Part shown: positions 1 through 8,480 of the stretch, piece by piece | How positions within the stretch are numbered: the first letter of the stretch is position 1 | Layout of the letters: each line of letters opens with the position of its first letter | Assembly: GCA_003134965.1 (NCBI GenBank) | Contig: PLDA01000002.1 | Coordinates: 806,001-870,000, forward strand | Length of the DNA: 64,000 bases | Direction: 5' to 3' | Source of the DNA: Vulcanimicrobium winogradskyi | GTDB lineage: Bacteria > Vulcanimicrobiota > Vulcanimicrobiia > Vulcanimicrobiales > Vulcanimicrobiaceae | Position numbers and translations under genes: made by a program | Notes under the pieces: model-generated | The model's input: the letters and a program-made list of their open reading frames with translations, nothing else | What the model was told of the DNA's origin: nothing | The model's database searches: none

Positions 1-807
1 ATCGCGTTCCGCGCCGGGCTCTTCAACATCGGCGCTGAGGGCCAGCTCGTTATGGGGGGCTTCGCGGCGGGCTGGCTCGGCGCGCAGTTTCCGCTGCCGG
101 GCTACCTCGCGGTTCCGATGGTGCTGGCCGCCGGAACGCTGGCGGGCGGCGTGTGGGGCGCGATCCCGGGGATCATGCGCGCGCGCTTCAAAGCGAACGA
201 AGTGATCGCGACGCTGATGCTCAACGTCGTCGCGATCCTGCTGACGACGTATCTTGTAACGGGACCGTTGCAGCAAGGCGGCGCCAACGGTTCGGAGACC
301 GGGCCGCTGCCGAAAGCCGCGCAGCTGACCCATCTGTTCGACACGCAGCTCACCTGGGCGTTCGTGCTCGCGCTGGTGCTCGCGTTCGTGCTGCGCTGGG
401 TGCTGCAGCGTACGATCTTCGGCTACGAACTGCGCGCCGCCGGCGATGCACCTGAGGCCGCGAAGCGCGCCGGGATCGATCTCGGCCGTACGGCGCTGAT
501 CGCCATGTCGCTCTCCGGCGCGATCGCCGGGCTGGGCGGCGCGACGATCGTCGCGGGCGCGCTGCACCGCTTCAACACCGGGCTCTCGCCCGGCTACGGG
601 TTCATCGCGATCGCCGTCGCGCTGGTCGGCAACCTCGACCCGCTGTGGATCGTCGTGGCGTCGGTTGCGTTCGGGATGCTGCAGAGCGGAGGGATCGCGA
701 TGCAGGCCGAGGCCGGCGTTCCCAAGGAGGTCGTCTCGCTGATCATCGGCCTGGTGATCATCGCGCTCGCCGGACGGCGCGTCGTCGCCAGCCTGAGGTC
801 GACGTGA
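1..807 (+). CDS. ABC transporter permease, nucleoside/BmpA-type importer (5' partial)
   Basis: The reading frame is open from base 1, so the gene starts upstream of the window. The visible protein opens with FRAGLFNIGAEGQL, the signature of the YufP/NupP permease family, whose members import nucleosides or related solutes together with an ATPase and a BmpA-type lipoprotein. Several long hydrophobic segments follow, ending in a basic cytoplasmic tail. It overlaps the next permease by a GTGA junction, so the two are probably translated together as the heterodimeric channel. Substrate cannot be read from sequence; nucleosides are inferred from the family. ATPase and binding-protein genes would be expected just upstream. 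Confidence 0.88.
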   Translation: MAFRAGLFNIGAEGQLVMGGFAAGWLGAQFPLPGYLAVPMVLAAGTLAGGVWGAIPGIMRARFKANEVIATLMLNVVAILLTTYLVTGPLQQGGANGSETGPLPKAAQLTHLFDTQLTWAFVLALVLAFVLRWVLQRTIFGYELRAAGDAPEAAKRAGIDLGRTALIAMSLSGAIAGLGGATIVAGALHRFNTGLSPGYGFIAIAVALVGNLDPLWIVVASVAFGMLQSGGIAMQAEAGVPKEVVSLIIGLVIIALAGRRVVASLRST

Positions 808-1679
808 ACGCAACGCTCGCAGCGGTCATGGCGATCCTGGGCCTCACGCTGATCAAGGCCACGCCGCTGATCTATGCGGCGCTCGGCGGGGTGCTGAGCG
901 AACGCGCCGGCGTCGTCAACATCGGCCTCGAAGGGATCCTGATCGCCGGCGCGTTCACCTCGGTCGTCGTCAGCGGCGCGACCGGGAACCCGATCCTCGG
1001 CGCGTTGGCGGGCGTCCTCGCCGGGATGCTGCTGGCCGCGATCCTTGCCTACGTCACGACGCGGCTGGCGGTCGATCAGATCGTCGCCGGGACCGGGCTC
1101 AACATCGCCGCGCTCGCCGGCGCCGCGTTCGGCCTCGTCCTGGTCTACCACCAGCCCGGCGCGTCGCACGAGGTTCCGGCGCTCGGCCGTACCGGCGAGA
1201 CCGTGCTGGTCGTCCTCGCCTTCGTCGCCGCCGGCGTGCTGCATCTCGTCCTGACGCGCACGCCGTGGGGGCTGCACGTGCGCGCGTGCGGCGAAGACCC
1301 GAGCGCGGCGGATTCGGCCGGGATCGACGCGCTGAAGACGCGCTTCTGGGCTGTCGTCATCGGCGGCGCGATCGCCTCGCTCGGCGGCGTCTACCTCTCG
1401 CTGGCGGAGCTCGACCTCTATTCGGACGGGATGACCGCGGGGCGTGGCTTCATCGCGCTGGCCGCGGTGATCTTCGGACGCTGGACGCCGCTCGGCGCGA
1501 CCGGCGCAGCGCTCTTCTTCGGGTTCTTCGCGGCGCTGCAGTTCTCGCTGCAGCGCGCCGGTGTCCCCAGCGAGCTGCTGCAAGCACTCCCGTATCTCGC
1601 CGCGCTCGTCGCTCTCGCCGGCTTTGCGGGACGCGTGCGCGCACCGGCAGCCGACGGGGTCCCCTACGTTCGCAGCTGA
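804..1679 (+). CDS. ABC transporter permease, YufQ/NupQ-like, second channel subunit
   Basis: The GTG at 804 overlaps the stop of the upstream permease, giving a 291-residue integral membrane protein. The motif SERAGVVNIGLEG near residue 35 is typical of the second permease (YufQ/NupQ) of nucleoside-type ABC importers. I count roughly eight to ten hydrophobic segments. It should pair with the preceding permease to form the membrane channel. The longer frame that opens at 645 has no hydrophobic sense upstream of 804, so the coupled GTG is preferred. It ends 10 bases before a convergent gene and no hairpin terminator is obvious between them. Confidence 0.88.
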   Translation: MNATLAAVMAILGLTLIKATPLIYAALGGVLSERAGVVNIGLEGILIAGAFTSVVVSGATGNPILGALAGVLAGMLLAAILAYVTTRLAVDQIVAGTGLNIAALAGAAFGLVLVYHQPGASHEVPALGRTGETVLVVLAFVAAGVLHLVLTRTPWGLHVRACGEDPSAADSAGIDALKTRFWAVVIGGAIASLGGVYLSLAELDLYSDGMTAGRGFIALAAVIFGRWTPLGATGAALFFGFFAALQFSLQRAGVPSELLQALPYLAALVALAGFAGRVRAPAADGVPYVRS

Positions 1680-1688
1680 CCGGCGAGT

Positions 1689-3257
1689 CTACATCTCGTA
1701 GTCGATGTAACCCTTGCTGTCGTCCTTCGTGAAGATCTTCGGGAGCGGTTCGAGCTTCGGATCCACCGGGAAGTTCGGCACCGCGACCTGATCGGCGCGT
1801 GCGAGCTGATCCTTCGTCTTCTTGTCGAGCGCATCGATCAGCGGACCGCGCGGCACCTCGCTGTTGTTCTTGACGCTGCCGTACGCGCCGGGCTGCGTCG
1901 AACACATCGCCACGCAGCCGTCGCGCATCGCGTTGACGGCGGGGATCGGGCTGGCGTTGGTGCTGCCGTGGTGGCCGACTTTATAGAAGTCGAGGCTGCC
2001 GAGAATCGACTTGCTGTTGGCGGTCAGCGGCGTATTGGCGCCGACGACCGCGCCGCCGAACAAGAAGTTGTCCCAGTTGCCCCACTGCGCGTCGCCGGCG
2101 AAGAGCAGTTTCTTGCCGCCGAAGGTGAAGAGCACGATCAGGCTCTGGTTGTTGATCGTGTTGTCCGCCTTCGCGGCTTGCGCGGCCAGGAGATCCGGCT
2201 GGTTCGTGGAGATGTGCTTGGCGATCTGGTCGGGGCTGAAGACGGCGAACGCCTCCGGCGGATAGGCGCTCGCGTCCGCCGTGAACACGCGGCTGAACCG
2301 CGTCGGCGGCGCGTTCTCATCGCCGCTCGCCGCGAGGTACTGCTGCGGCTTATTGTCCATTTGCGCGACCAGCGCGGGATCGGTCGGCGGTCCGAGGATC
2401 TGCGCGGTGAGACCGGCGTGCACGAGCGAGTCCGGGAGCGTCGGAGTGTCGCCGGCCTTGTAGTAGTCGACCGGCGCTTTGTTCTTGAACCCGCCGTGCA
2501 GCGTCGCGAGCGCGGCCGCATTCCCACCGCCCGCGGCGGCAGCCGCGCCGGTGATGTTTTCAGCCATGTTGAACAGCTGCTTGTCGGCCGGATCGCTGCG
2601 GGCCGCGAGCGACTGCTGCAGCTTGCCGGCCAGCGCCGTGATGGTCGCCTGAAAATTCGTCGCGGCCGTGTCGCTGGGGTTTTCGAACCACGACATCCAC
2701 ACGCGCTCGACCTCGAATCCGGCGAAGTCGGCCGCGCCGGTACCGAAACCCGAGATATGGTCGGCGTGACGATGCGTCATGATGACGAGCGCCAGCTGCT
2801 TTCCGGTATCCTGCGCCAGCTGTTTGATCGCGGGGCCGATGCTGTTGAGATTCGCCGCATGCACGCCGCAGTCGACGAGGATGTGCCGCGGCGTGCCGTC
2901 GGGAGCGCGCACCGTCAGCAGGAAGAAGTCGCCGAACCCGACGCGGTACATCCGCACGCGAATCCCGGCCGGCCCCCCGATCGAACCGGCCGGCGCCGGA
3001 CCCGCCGAGGTTGAGCCGGTGCCGGACGGGGCCGTCGTTCCCGACGGGGGCGTCCCCGAGGTCGGCGTCGTGCGCGGCGCCAGCGCAGGTTTCTTCGCCG
3101 CGGTGGTCTTCTTGCGCGTGGTCTTCTTGCGCGCGGTGGTTTTTTTGCGCGCGGTCTTCTTGCGCGCGGTAGTCTTCTTGCGCGCCGTGGCCTTCTTGCG
3201 CGCGGTGGTCTTCTTGCGCGTCGTCTTCTTGCGCGTCGTCTTCTTGCTCGTGCTCAT
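1689..3257 (-). CDS. metallo-beta-lactamase-fold hydrolase with histone-H1-like lysine-rich N-terminus
   Basis: 522 residues in three parts. Residues 4-56 are a repetitive (K/R)KTT(A/R)-type basic tail with no acidic residues. Residues 57-98 are a Pro/Ser/Thr/Gly linker. From about 100 to the end is a metallo-beta-lactamase fold of the ComEC/Rec2-like group, with metal-binding THRHADH at 161-167, a later LLFAGDA strand-turn and KVGHHGS. No signal peptide is seen. The tail resembles histone H1-like bacterial DNA-binding tails, so nucleic acid or polyanion binding is the simplest inference; nuclease activity is possible but unproven. It starts three bases after the stop of the metallopeptidase-like gene, so the two form an operon. 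Confidence 0.75.
   Translation of the reverse strand: MSTSKKTTRKKTTRKKTTARKKATARKKTTARKKTARKKTTARKKTTRKKTTAAKKPALAPRTTPTSGTPPSGTTAPSGTGSTSAGPAPAGSIGGPAGIRVRMYRVGFGDFFLLTVRAPDGTPRHILVDCGVHAANLNSIGPAIKQLAQDTGKQLALVIMTHRHADHISGFGTGAADFAGFEVERVWMSWFENPSDTAATNFQATITALAGKLQQSLAARSDPADKQLFNMAENITGAAAAAGGGNAAALATLHGGFKNKAPVDYYKAGDTPTLPDSLVHAGLTAQILGPPTDPALVAQMDNKPQQYLAASGDENAPPTRFSRVFTADASAYPPEAFAVFSPDQIAKHISTNQPDLLAAQAAKADNTINNQSLIVLFTFGGKKLLFAGDAQWGNWDNFLFGGAVVGANTPLTANSKSILGSLDFYKVGHHGSTNASPIPAVNAMRDGCVAMCSTQPGAYGSVKNNSEVPRGPLIDALDKKTKDQLARADQVAVPNFPVDPKLEPLPKIFTKDDSKGYIDYEM
3090..3248 (-). repeat. tandem Lys/Arg-Lys-Thr-Thr coding repeat
   Basis: This stretch encodes residues 4-56 of the metallo-beta-lactamase-fold protein as imperfect copies of RKKTT and ARKKTT. 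At DNA level it is a degenerate repeat of about 12-18 bases (gcgcgc(g/c)gtggtcttctt on the plus strand). Copy number may vary between strains through slippage or recombination. Confidence 0.8.
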
Positions 3258-3260
3258 CGA

Positions 3261-5105
3261 TCAGATCCCGTGGAGGAGGCCGAAGTTGATGCGGGCGTCG
3301 GCACCGGTGCCGTCGGTGAAGCCCTGCGCCACGTAGGCGGCGCGCTGGAGGTTGTCGTGAGCCGCGCCCAGATGCTTGGCGATCGCGTACCGCACCTCGG
3401 GATCGGGTCGCTTCCCGGCGCGCAGCGGCTGCTGCGCGATCATCAGCGTGGCGCCGCCGCGGATCACCGTCGTGCCGAGCTTCGGCTCCGCCGGGTCGAG
3501 CGGGACCTCGCGCTGCTGGACCATCTCGACGACCATGTCGATCTTCAGCGAACCGTCCTCGTCGGTTCGGAACATCGGATGGAACGACGGGACGGAGATC
3601 GGGCTCCGATCGAAGCCGAGCGCTTTGGCGTTCGCTCTGGCGTACGCGCGCAAGAGGCCGCCGTTGGCGTTCTTCTCGTCGGTCGTCAGGCCGTTCGGGT
3701 CGCCGAAGATCAGGCCGCGCACCGGCTTGAGCGCGCCCGGCTTCACCCGCGGCCAGCAGAGCGAGTCCTCCGAAAAGAACTGCGCACCCTCGGGGACGAT
3801 GCCGCGCGAACGAAACGCCTGCATCACCGCGTCGCGCACTCCGTAGGTGTCGCTCGGGAACAGGTCGATATCCGCCGTGATGATCGCGCGCAGGAAATCG
3901 CCGAACGTGACGTCGACCGGCGGGCAATAGTCGAGCGCGCGTGCACAGACCGAGAAGAACAGCTCCGCGATACGGCTGGCGTCGGCAGCGAGCAGGTTGG
4001 CGAGCGGTCCCGGCAGGTCGACCGGTTGGTCGGAGCCGCCGCCCGCGCGGAAGACCCGGAAGTAATCGGCGGTGCGCTGCAGATAGACCGAGAAATAGGC
4101 GTCGAACACGGCGGCAACCAGGATCGCGCCGCGCGCGTGCGGCTCGATCGTCGTCCGCAAGGCCTGCGCGTTCGCGGGCGTTCCGAGCGCGCTGCGAAGC
4201 CCGGCGTGGAGTCCTGAGACCTGACCGAATTGTCGTGCGAGCTCGATCAGCGGATTGTCCGGCGCGATCTCGCTCTGGATCACCGGTTCGGTCGACGAAC
4301 CCGGCGCATCGGCCCGCATGTTGGTCGTGTAGAGCTTGCCGCCGGTCCGCTGCAGCGTGTCGAGCAGGGCCTCTCGATGCGAAAAGTGCCGGAAGAGCGC
4401 CGCCAGATCCGCGAACGCTTCGTGGAATGCCGGCACGTCGATGTTCGTCGGTTCCGTGAAGTGCTCGCGGATCCCGTCGACGATGGCGTGCGTCGTTTCG
4501 TGGGCGATGATGTCGTGCGACAGACACGTGAAGATCGTCTGTCCCGGCACGATCTGCGCGTCTACGACGCTCCCGGCGCGGAAGTAGCCAAACAGGATGC
4601 CGTGCGCATCCGGGCTGTAGAACGCGTTGGCCTGCATCATCGCGTGAGGGAACAGGTACAACCGGTTCGCGACGTGCTTGCCGCCCGGGACCTGACGCCA
4701 GTGCACGCGCCGGCCGAGCGCGGACTCGAACCGTTCCAGCGTCTCGGACGCGACGGCGTAGACCATCTGCTGGTGAAAGCGAGGGTCGGACTCGGTCGGA
4801 TCCAGCCCGTCGCGCAACAGCAGGTTGGGGTTGTCGAGATCGACGGGAGCGTAGAACGACTTGGTCGAGCCGTCGTAGTCGACCACCGCGAACCGTTCGC
4901 CGACGGGCCCCGGCTTCAGCGGCTCGTAGTTCACCTCGATGACGAGGTCGTTGCCGAGCACGCGGCCCAAAGTCGGGTCGAACGCGTAGACCGTCAGCGG
5001 CCGTTTCGCGGGCGGATCGAAGCTGGTCGACGGGGCGAAGATGTCGGGGGCCGGCTCACGCCCGCCCCGCGACACTGCGGCTCGCGTTGCACTTGCGTTT
5101 CGCAC
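3261..5105 (-). CDS. HExxH zinc metallopeptidase-like protein (gluzincin type)
   Basis: 614 residues. The motif HETTHAIVDG at 202-211 carries the HExxH zinc site. HEAFAD at 228-233 supplies a downstream Glu (E229) in the place where thermolysin-like gluzincins have their third ligand. No signal peptide or membrane segment is evident, so it is cytoplasmic or exported by an unrecognised route. The C-terminal third (from about 430) has no motif I recognise. It is first in a two-gene unit with the lysine-tailed metallo-beta-lactamase-fold protein, three bases apart. It may be an active protease or an inactive scaffold; substrate is unknown. Confidence 0.7.
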   Translation of the reverse strand: MRNASATRAAVSRGGREPAPDIFAPSTSFDPPAKRPLTVYAFDPTLGRVLGNDLVIEVNYEPLKPGPVGERFAVVDYDGSTKSFYAPVDLDNPNLLLRDGLDPTESDPRFHQQMVYAVASETLERFESALGRRVHWRQVPGGKHVANRLYLFPHAMMQANAFYSPDAHGILFGYFRAGSVVDAQIVPGQTIFTCLSHDIIAHETTHAIVDGIREHFTEPTNIDVPAFHEAFADLAALFRHFSHREALLDTLQRTGGKLYTTNMRADAPGSSTEPVIQSEIAPDNPLIELARQFGQVSGLHAGLRSALGTPANAQALRTTIEPHARGAILVAAVFDAYFSVYLQRTADYFRVFRAGGGSDQPVDLPGPLANLLAADASRIAELFFSVCARALDYCPPVDVTFGDFLRAIITADIDLFPSDTYGVRDAVMQAFRSRGIVPEGAQFFSEDSLCWPRVKPGALKPVRGLIFGDPNGLTTDEKNANGGLLRAYARANAKALGFDRSPISVPSFHPMFRTDEDGSLKIDMVVEMVQQREVPLDPAEPKLGTTVIRGGATLMIAQQPLRAGKRPDPEVRYAIAKHLGAAHDNLQRAAYVAQGFTDGTGADARINFGLLHGI

Positions 5106-5225
5106 TGATCACCCTCCCCTAGGTTCCGATGCTCCGCTGACCAAGAGCCGGAGAGCCGCTAGATACTGCTTGCCCCGCGTGGCACCTCCCCGGCTACGAA
5201 GTTCCAAATGGCCGGCTCGCGGCAC

Positions 5226-5260
5226 TTGACTTTCGTCGCACCAAACCGACAAATATATAT
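5226..5260 (+). promoter_or_regulatory. promoter of the serine hydrolase gene, probably leaderless
   Basis: TTGACT at 5226-5231 is followed by an AT-rich -10 zone (ACAAATATATATAT, 5248-5260) that is unusual for this GC-rich DNA. The zone ends only three bases before the ATG at 5264. No Shine-Dalgarno sequence fits before that ATG, so the transcript probably starts at or next to the start codon. Confidence 0.5.
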
Positions 5261-5263
5261 ACA

Positions 5264-6277
5264 ATGCGGGTACCACGACGACTCGTTGCCGCCGTCGTTC
5301 TCATCGCTGTTCCGCTCGCCGGCGTTCTCCCGGCGGGCGCGAATGGTTTGGGCGGGCCACTGGCTGATTTCCAGGCCGAGCTGACCGCGTATTCGCTGCG
5401 CGCGCCCGGCCACGTCGGGATCGCAATCCAAGACGTCGCGACCGGCGCGACGTCCGGGATCAACACCGGCGCCGAGATGCCCGCCGCTTCGACGATCAAG
5501 ATCCCGGTCATGGTCGAGGTATTCCGGCAGCTGGTCGCCGGCAAGTTCGATCTGAACACGAAGCTGCGTCTGCGGCGCGGTGACAAGGATTGGGGTTCGG
5601 GCGATCTGTCGGGCGCCCGCGTCGGCTCGAGCTACACCGTCTCGCGGCTCCTCTCGCTGATGATCGACGTCAGCGACAACACGGCGACCAACATGCTGAT
5701 CCGCCGGGTCGGCCGGCAGCGGATCAACGCGACGATGGCGGACTACGGCCTCACGCACACGCGCCTGCGCGATTTCATCCGCTCCGAAGGGCCCGGAATC
5801 CGCTGGGCGCTGCGCTCGAGCCCGGCCGACATGGCGCACCTGCTCGGCGTGATGGCGAAGGAGCAGCTGGTCGACGAATGGTCATCGCGCGAGATGATCG
5901 CGATCCTGCGCGGCCAGCACCACAACGGGCTCCTCCCGGAGCCGCTCCCGCCCGGGACGCAGATCGCGCACAAGACCGGAACCTTGCACGACACGCTCAA
6001 CGACGTCGGAATCGTCTACGGCGCCGGCGAGGATCCCTACGTGATCGCGGTGATGACCACCGATCTGCCGACGCTCGAATCCGGCCGACGCTTCATCCGC
6101 GGCGTTTCGAAGATGGCCTACGCCGCGCTCGGCAAGCTCGGCGCGTGGCACGACGACTTCAATCCGGCCACCGACTGGACGCGTGGGACGCCCGAGCAGC
6201 AGATGTGGACGCCCCAGAACGTTCCGGCGGCGGCGCCGGCCGCCGAGCCGAGCGCGGCCCCCTCGCCGGCGCCCTAG
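5264..6277 (+). CDS. exported class A beta-lactamase-like serine hydrolase
   Basis: 337 residues. Residues 1-28 form a signal peptide (RR, hydrophobic core, AGANG). Penicillin-binding-type motifs are in order: STIK at 76-79 (catalytic Ser), SDN at 137-139 and KTG at 237-239. The omega-loop WEPELN Glu typical of true class A beta-lactamases is not visible. A peptidoglycan-directed hydrolase, esterase or carboxypeptidase role is therefore at least as likely as drug hydrolysis. The C-terminus is Pro/Ala-rich and disordered. Its stop codon directly abuts the stop of the convergent aminotransferase gene. Confidence 0.82.
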   Translation: MRVPRRLVAAVVLIAVPLAGVLPAGANGLGGPLADFQAELTAYSLRAPGHVGIAIQDVATGATSGINTGAEMPAASTIKIPVMVEVFRQLVAGKFDLNTKLRLRRGDKDWGSGDLSGARVGSSYTVSRLLSLMIDVSDNTATNMLIRRVGRQRINATMADYGLTHTRLRDFIRSEGPGIRWALRSSPADMAHLLGVMAKEQLVDEWSSREMIAILRGQHHNGLLPEPLPPGTQIAHKTGTLHDTLNDVGIVYGAGEDPYVIAVMTTDLPTLESGRRFIRGVSKMAYAALGKLGAWHDDFNPATDWTRGTPEQQMWTPQNVPAAAPAAEPSAAPSPAP

Positions 6278-7228
6278 TTAGCCGACCGTCGCCGGCGTAC
6301 GGCCGCCGTACGTGCGCGTGAGCCAGGGCGCGTACTTCGGCATCCCGCCGCGGATTGCGCGGTCGTAGAGATCGATCAACGCGCCGGCGATCGGCCCGCG
6401 CTCGCCGTTGCCGACCGGGCGGTGGTCGACCGACTCGATCCACTGGATCCCGGCCGCGCTCCCGGTGATGAACAGCTCGTCGGCGACGACCAGCTCGCTG
6501 CGGTCGATCGCGCGCTCGACGACCGTGAGCCCCAGCTCCTCGGCGGCCAGCGTGATGATCGCGCGACGCGTGACGCCTTCGAGGATATTCTGGGAGGGAT
6601 CCGGTGTGTAGAGCACGCCGCGCCGCACCACGAACACGTTCTCGGCCGAGCCTTCGCAGACGTGGCCTTCGGCCGAGAGCATGATCGCTTCGTCGAACCC
6701 GTTCATCACCGCCTCGCTCTTGGCGAGCGCGCTGTTGACGTACGTCCCAGTGATCTTGCCGCGCGCCGGCGCCATCGTGTCGTCGATGCGGCGCCACGAG
6801 CTGACGCCGACCTTGAGCCCCCGCTGCGTGTCGAAGTAGCGTTCGAACGGGATCGCCACCATCGCGAACGCATCCTTCACGCCGTGCAGGCGCACGCCGA
6901 TGTCCTCGTTGGCCTTGTAGGCGAACGGGCGCACGTAGACGTCGCCGCGCAGCTGGTTGCGTGCGCACAGCTCGACCGTGAGCTCGCAGAGTTCGGGCGT
7001 CGTGTGCGGGAGCGTGATCATGAGGATCCGCGCCGACTGCGCGAGCCGGTCGTAGTGGTCGGCGAGCTGCAGCAGGTAGAGCTCCTCCTCGCGCTCGCTC
7101 CAGAAGCCGCGGATCCCTTCGAAACAGCCGGTTCCGTACTGCAGCCCGTGCGTGAGCAGACCGACCTTCGAATCCGCGTAGCGGGCGAAGGCTCCGTCGT
7201 GATAGACCGTCAGGTCGCCCAGATGCAT
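6278..7228 (-). CDS. ilvE: branched-chain amino acid aminotransferase (class IV PLP enzyme)
   Basis: 316 residues from the ATG at 7228, preceded by GGAGG at a spacing of 11; the open frame continues upstream to 7684 but without aminotransferase character. The protein has the IlvE-type opening DGAFARYADSKVGLLTHG, GCFEGIRGFW, and the PLP-phosphate loop NILEGVTRR. It should transfer amino groups between Leu/Ile/Val and 2-oxoglutarate in the last step of branched-chain synthesis or the first of degradation. D-amino acid transaminase or 4-amino-4-deoxychorismate lyase are less likely given the length and motifs. It is divergent from the chromate transporter gene with only 34 bases between starts. 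Confidence 0.88.
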   Translation of the reverse strand: MHLGDLTVYHDGAFARYADSKVGLLTHGLQYGTGCFEGIRGFWSEREEELYLLQLADHYDRLAQSARILMITLPHTTPELCELTVELCARNQLRGDVYVRPFAYKANEDIGVRLHGVKDAFAMVAIPFERYFDTQRGLKVGVSSWRRIDDTMAPARGKITGTYVNSALAKSEAVMNGFDEAIMLSAEGHVCEGSAENVFVVRRGVLYTPDPSQNILEGVTRRAIITLAAEELGLTVVERAIDRSELVVADELFITGSAAGIQWIESVDHRPVGNGERGPIAGALIDLYDRAIRGGMPKYAPWLTRTYGGRTPATVG

Positions 7229-7262
7229 GAAGTCGCGGTCCTCCGGGAGTAAGCAGAGCGTC

Positions 7263-8429
7263 GTGCGCGAGGTTTTCGCGACCTTCCTCCGCCTGGGTTC
7301 GACGTCGTTCGGCGGTCCGATCGCCCACCTCGCGTACTTCCGCCGGACCTTTGTCGAGGAACGGCGGTGGCTCGACGAACCTGCTTTTGCCCGGATCGTC
7401 GCGTTCTGCTCGGTACTGCCGGGACCCACCTCGAGCCAGGTAGGGATGCTGATCGGGTTCGCGCGCGGCGGTCCGCTCGGGGCGTTCCTCGCCTGGCTCG
7501 GCTTCACGGCCCCATCGGCGCTCGCCATGACGCTGATCGCGGCCGCGCTCGGGGGCGCCGAGCGCCATACGCCGCCGCCCTGGTTCGGCGGACTGCTCGA
7601 CGGGCTGTTCGCCGCCGCGGCGGCCGTGGTCGCGTTCGCCGTCACCGGCTTGGCCGGATCGCTCTGCACCGATCTGCCGACCAAGACGATCGCCGTCGTA
7701 ACGATCCTGGTGACGCTCGCGCTCCGCCCGTTCCCCGGCTTCCAGTGGGTTTCGATCGCGCTCGGCGCGCTCGCGGGCGCCCTCTTCCTGCACGCCCCGG
7801 AGCTGCGCCACGAACCGCTTCCGATTCGGGTTTCGCGGACGGTCTCGATCGCGGCCGGCGTGCTGTTCGTCGCGCTCGTCGCGGTGACCGCGCTGCCGCA
7901 GGACGCGACGCTGGCGTTCCTCGCGACGCTGATCCGGGCGGGTTCGCTGGTGTTCGGCGGCGGTCACGTGGTGCTGCCGCTGCTGCAGGGCATGATCCAC
8001 GACGGCCTGATCGGCGCACAAGACTTCTTCGCCGGCTACGGCGCGGTGCAGGCGATGCCCGGTCCGCTCAACACGTTCTCGTCGTTTCTCGGCTACGCGA
8101 ACCGCTCGCCGCTGCACGGGTTCCCCGGCGCGCTGGTCGCGACGGTGCTGATCTTCCTGCCCTCGTTCGCGCTGATCTTCGCGATCGCGCCGGTGTGGAA
8201 CCGCATCGCCGGCGCGCCGCGCGCTGCCGGAGCCGTGCGCGGCGCGAATGCGAGCGTCGTCGGGCTGCTGGGCGCGGTGCTCTACGACCCGGTGCTGCTC
8301 TCGCTCGGCGCGAGCTGGGCGCGCATCGCCATCGCCGTCGCCGCACTCGCCGCGATCACCGGCTGGCGTATCGCCCCATGGATCGTCGTCGTCACCGCCG
8401 CGCTGTTGGGCGCACTCCTCGGAGCATGA
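7263..8429 (+). CDS. chrA: chromate efflux transporter, two-domain CHR family
   Basis: 388 residues from the GTG at 7263. An in-frame ATG at 7227 exists but would overlap the divergent aminotransferase start. Two homologous halves each carry the CHR signature: LGSTSFGGPIAHLAYF and LPGPTSSQVGM in the first, FGGGHVVLPLLQ and MPGPLNTFSSFLGY in the second. About ten to twelve membrane segments are present. Characterised family members export chromate by proton antiport, and many environmental homologues have untested anion specificity. The small gap to glyQ (51 bases) does not show a clear terminator. Confidence 0.87.
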   Translation: MREVFATFLRLGSTSFGGPIAHLAYFRRTFVEERRWLDEPAFARIVAFCSVLPGPTSSQVGMLIGFARGGPLGAFLAWLGFTAPSALAMTLIAAALGGAERHTPPPWFGGLLDGLFAAAAAVVAFAVTGLAGSLCTDLPTKTIAVVTILVTLALRPFPGFQWVSIALGALAGALFLHAPELRHEPLPIRVSRTVSIAAGVLFVALVAVTALPQDATLAFLATLIRAGSLVFGGGHVVLPLLQGMIHDGLIGAQDFFAGYGAVQAMPGPLNTFSSFLGYANRSPLHGFPGALVATVLIFLPSFALIFAIAPVWNRIAGAPRAAGAVRGANASVVGLLGAVLYDPVLLSLGASWARIAIAVAALAAITGWRIAPWIVVVTAALLGALLGA

Positions 8430-8480
8430 CCCCAGGATGACAGGACTCCCTCCGCGGGCCGACGCACCGCAAGGCTTGAC

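Noticed and set aside
5264..6277. Calling the serine hydrolase a true beta-lactamase
   Set aside because: The S-x-x-K, SDN and KTG motifs are present but the omega-loop Glu motif is not visible.
8430..8480. CAGGATGACAGG before glyQ as another copy of the dispersed repeat
   Set aside because: The CCTTCGACA part is missing, so the match is too short to support.
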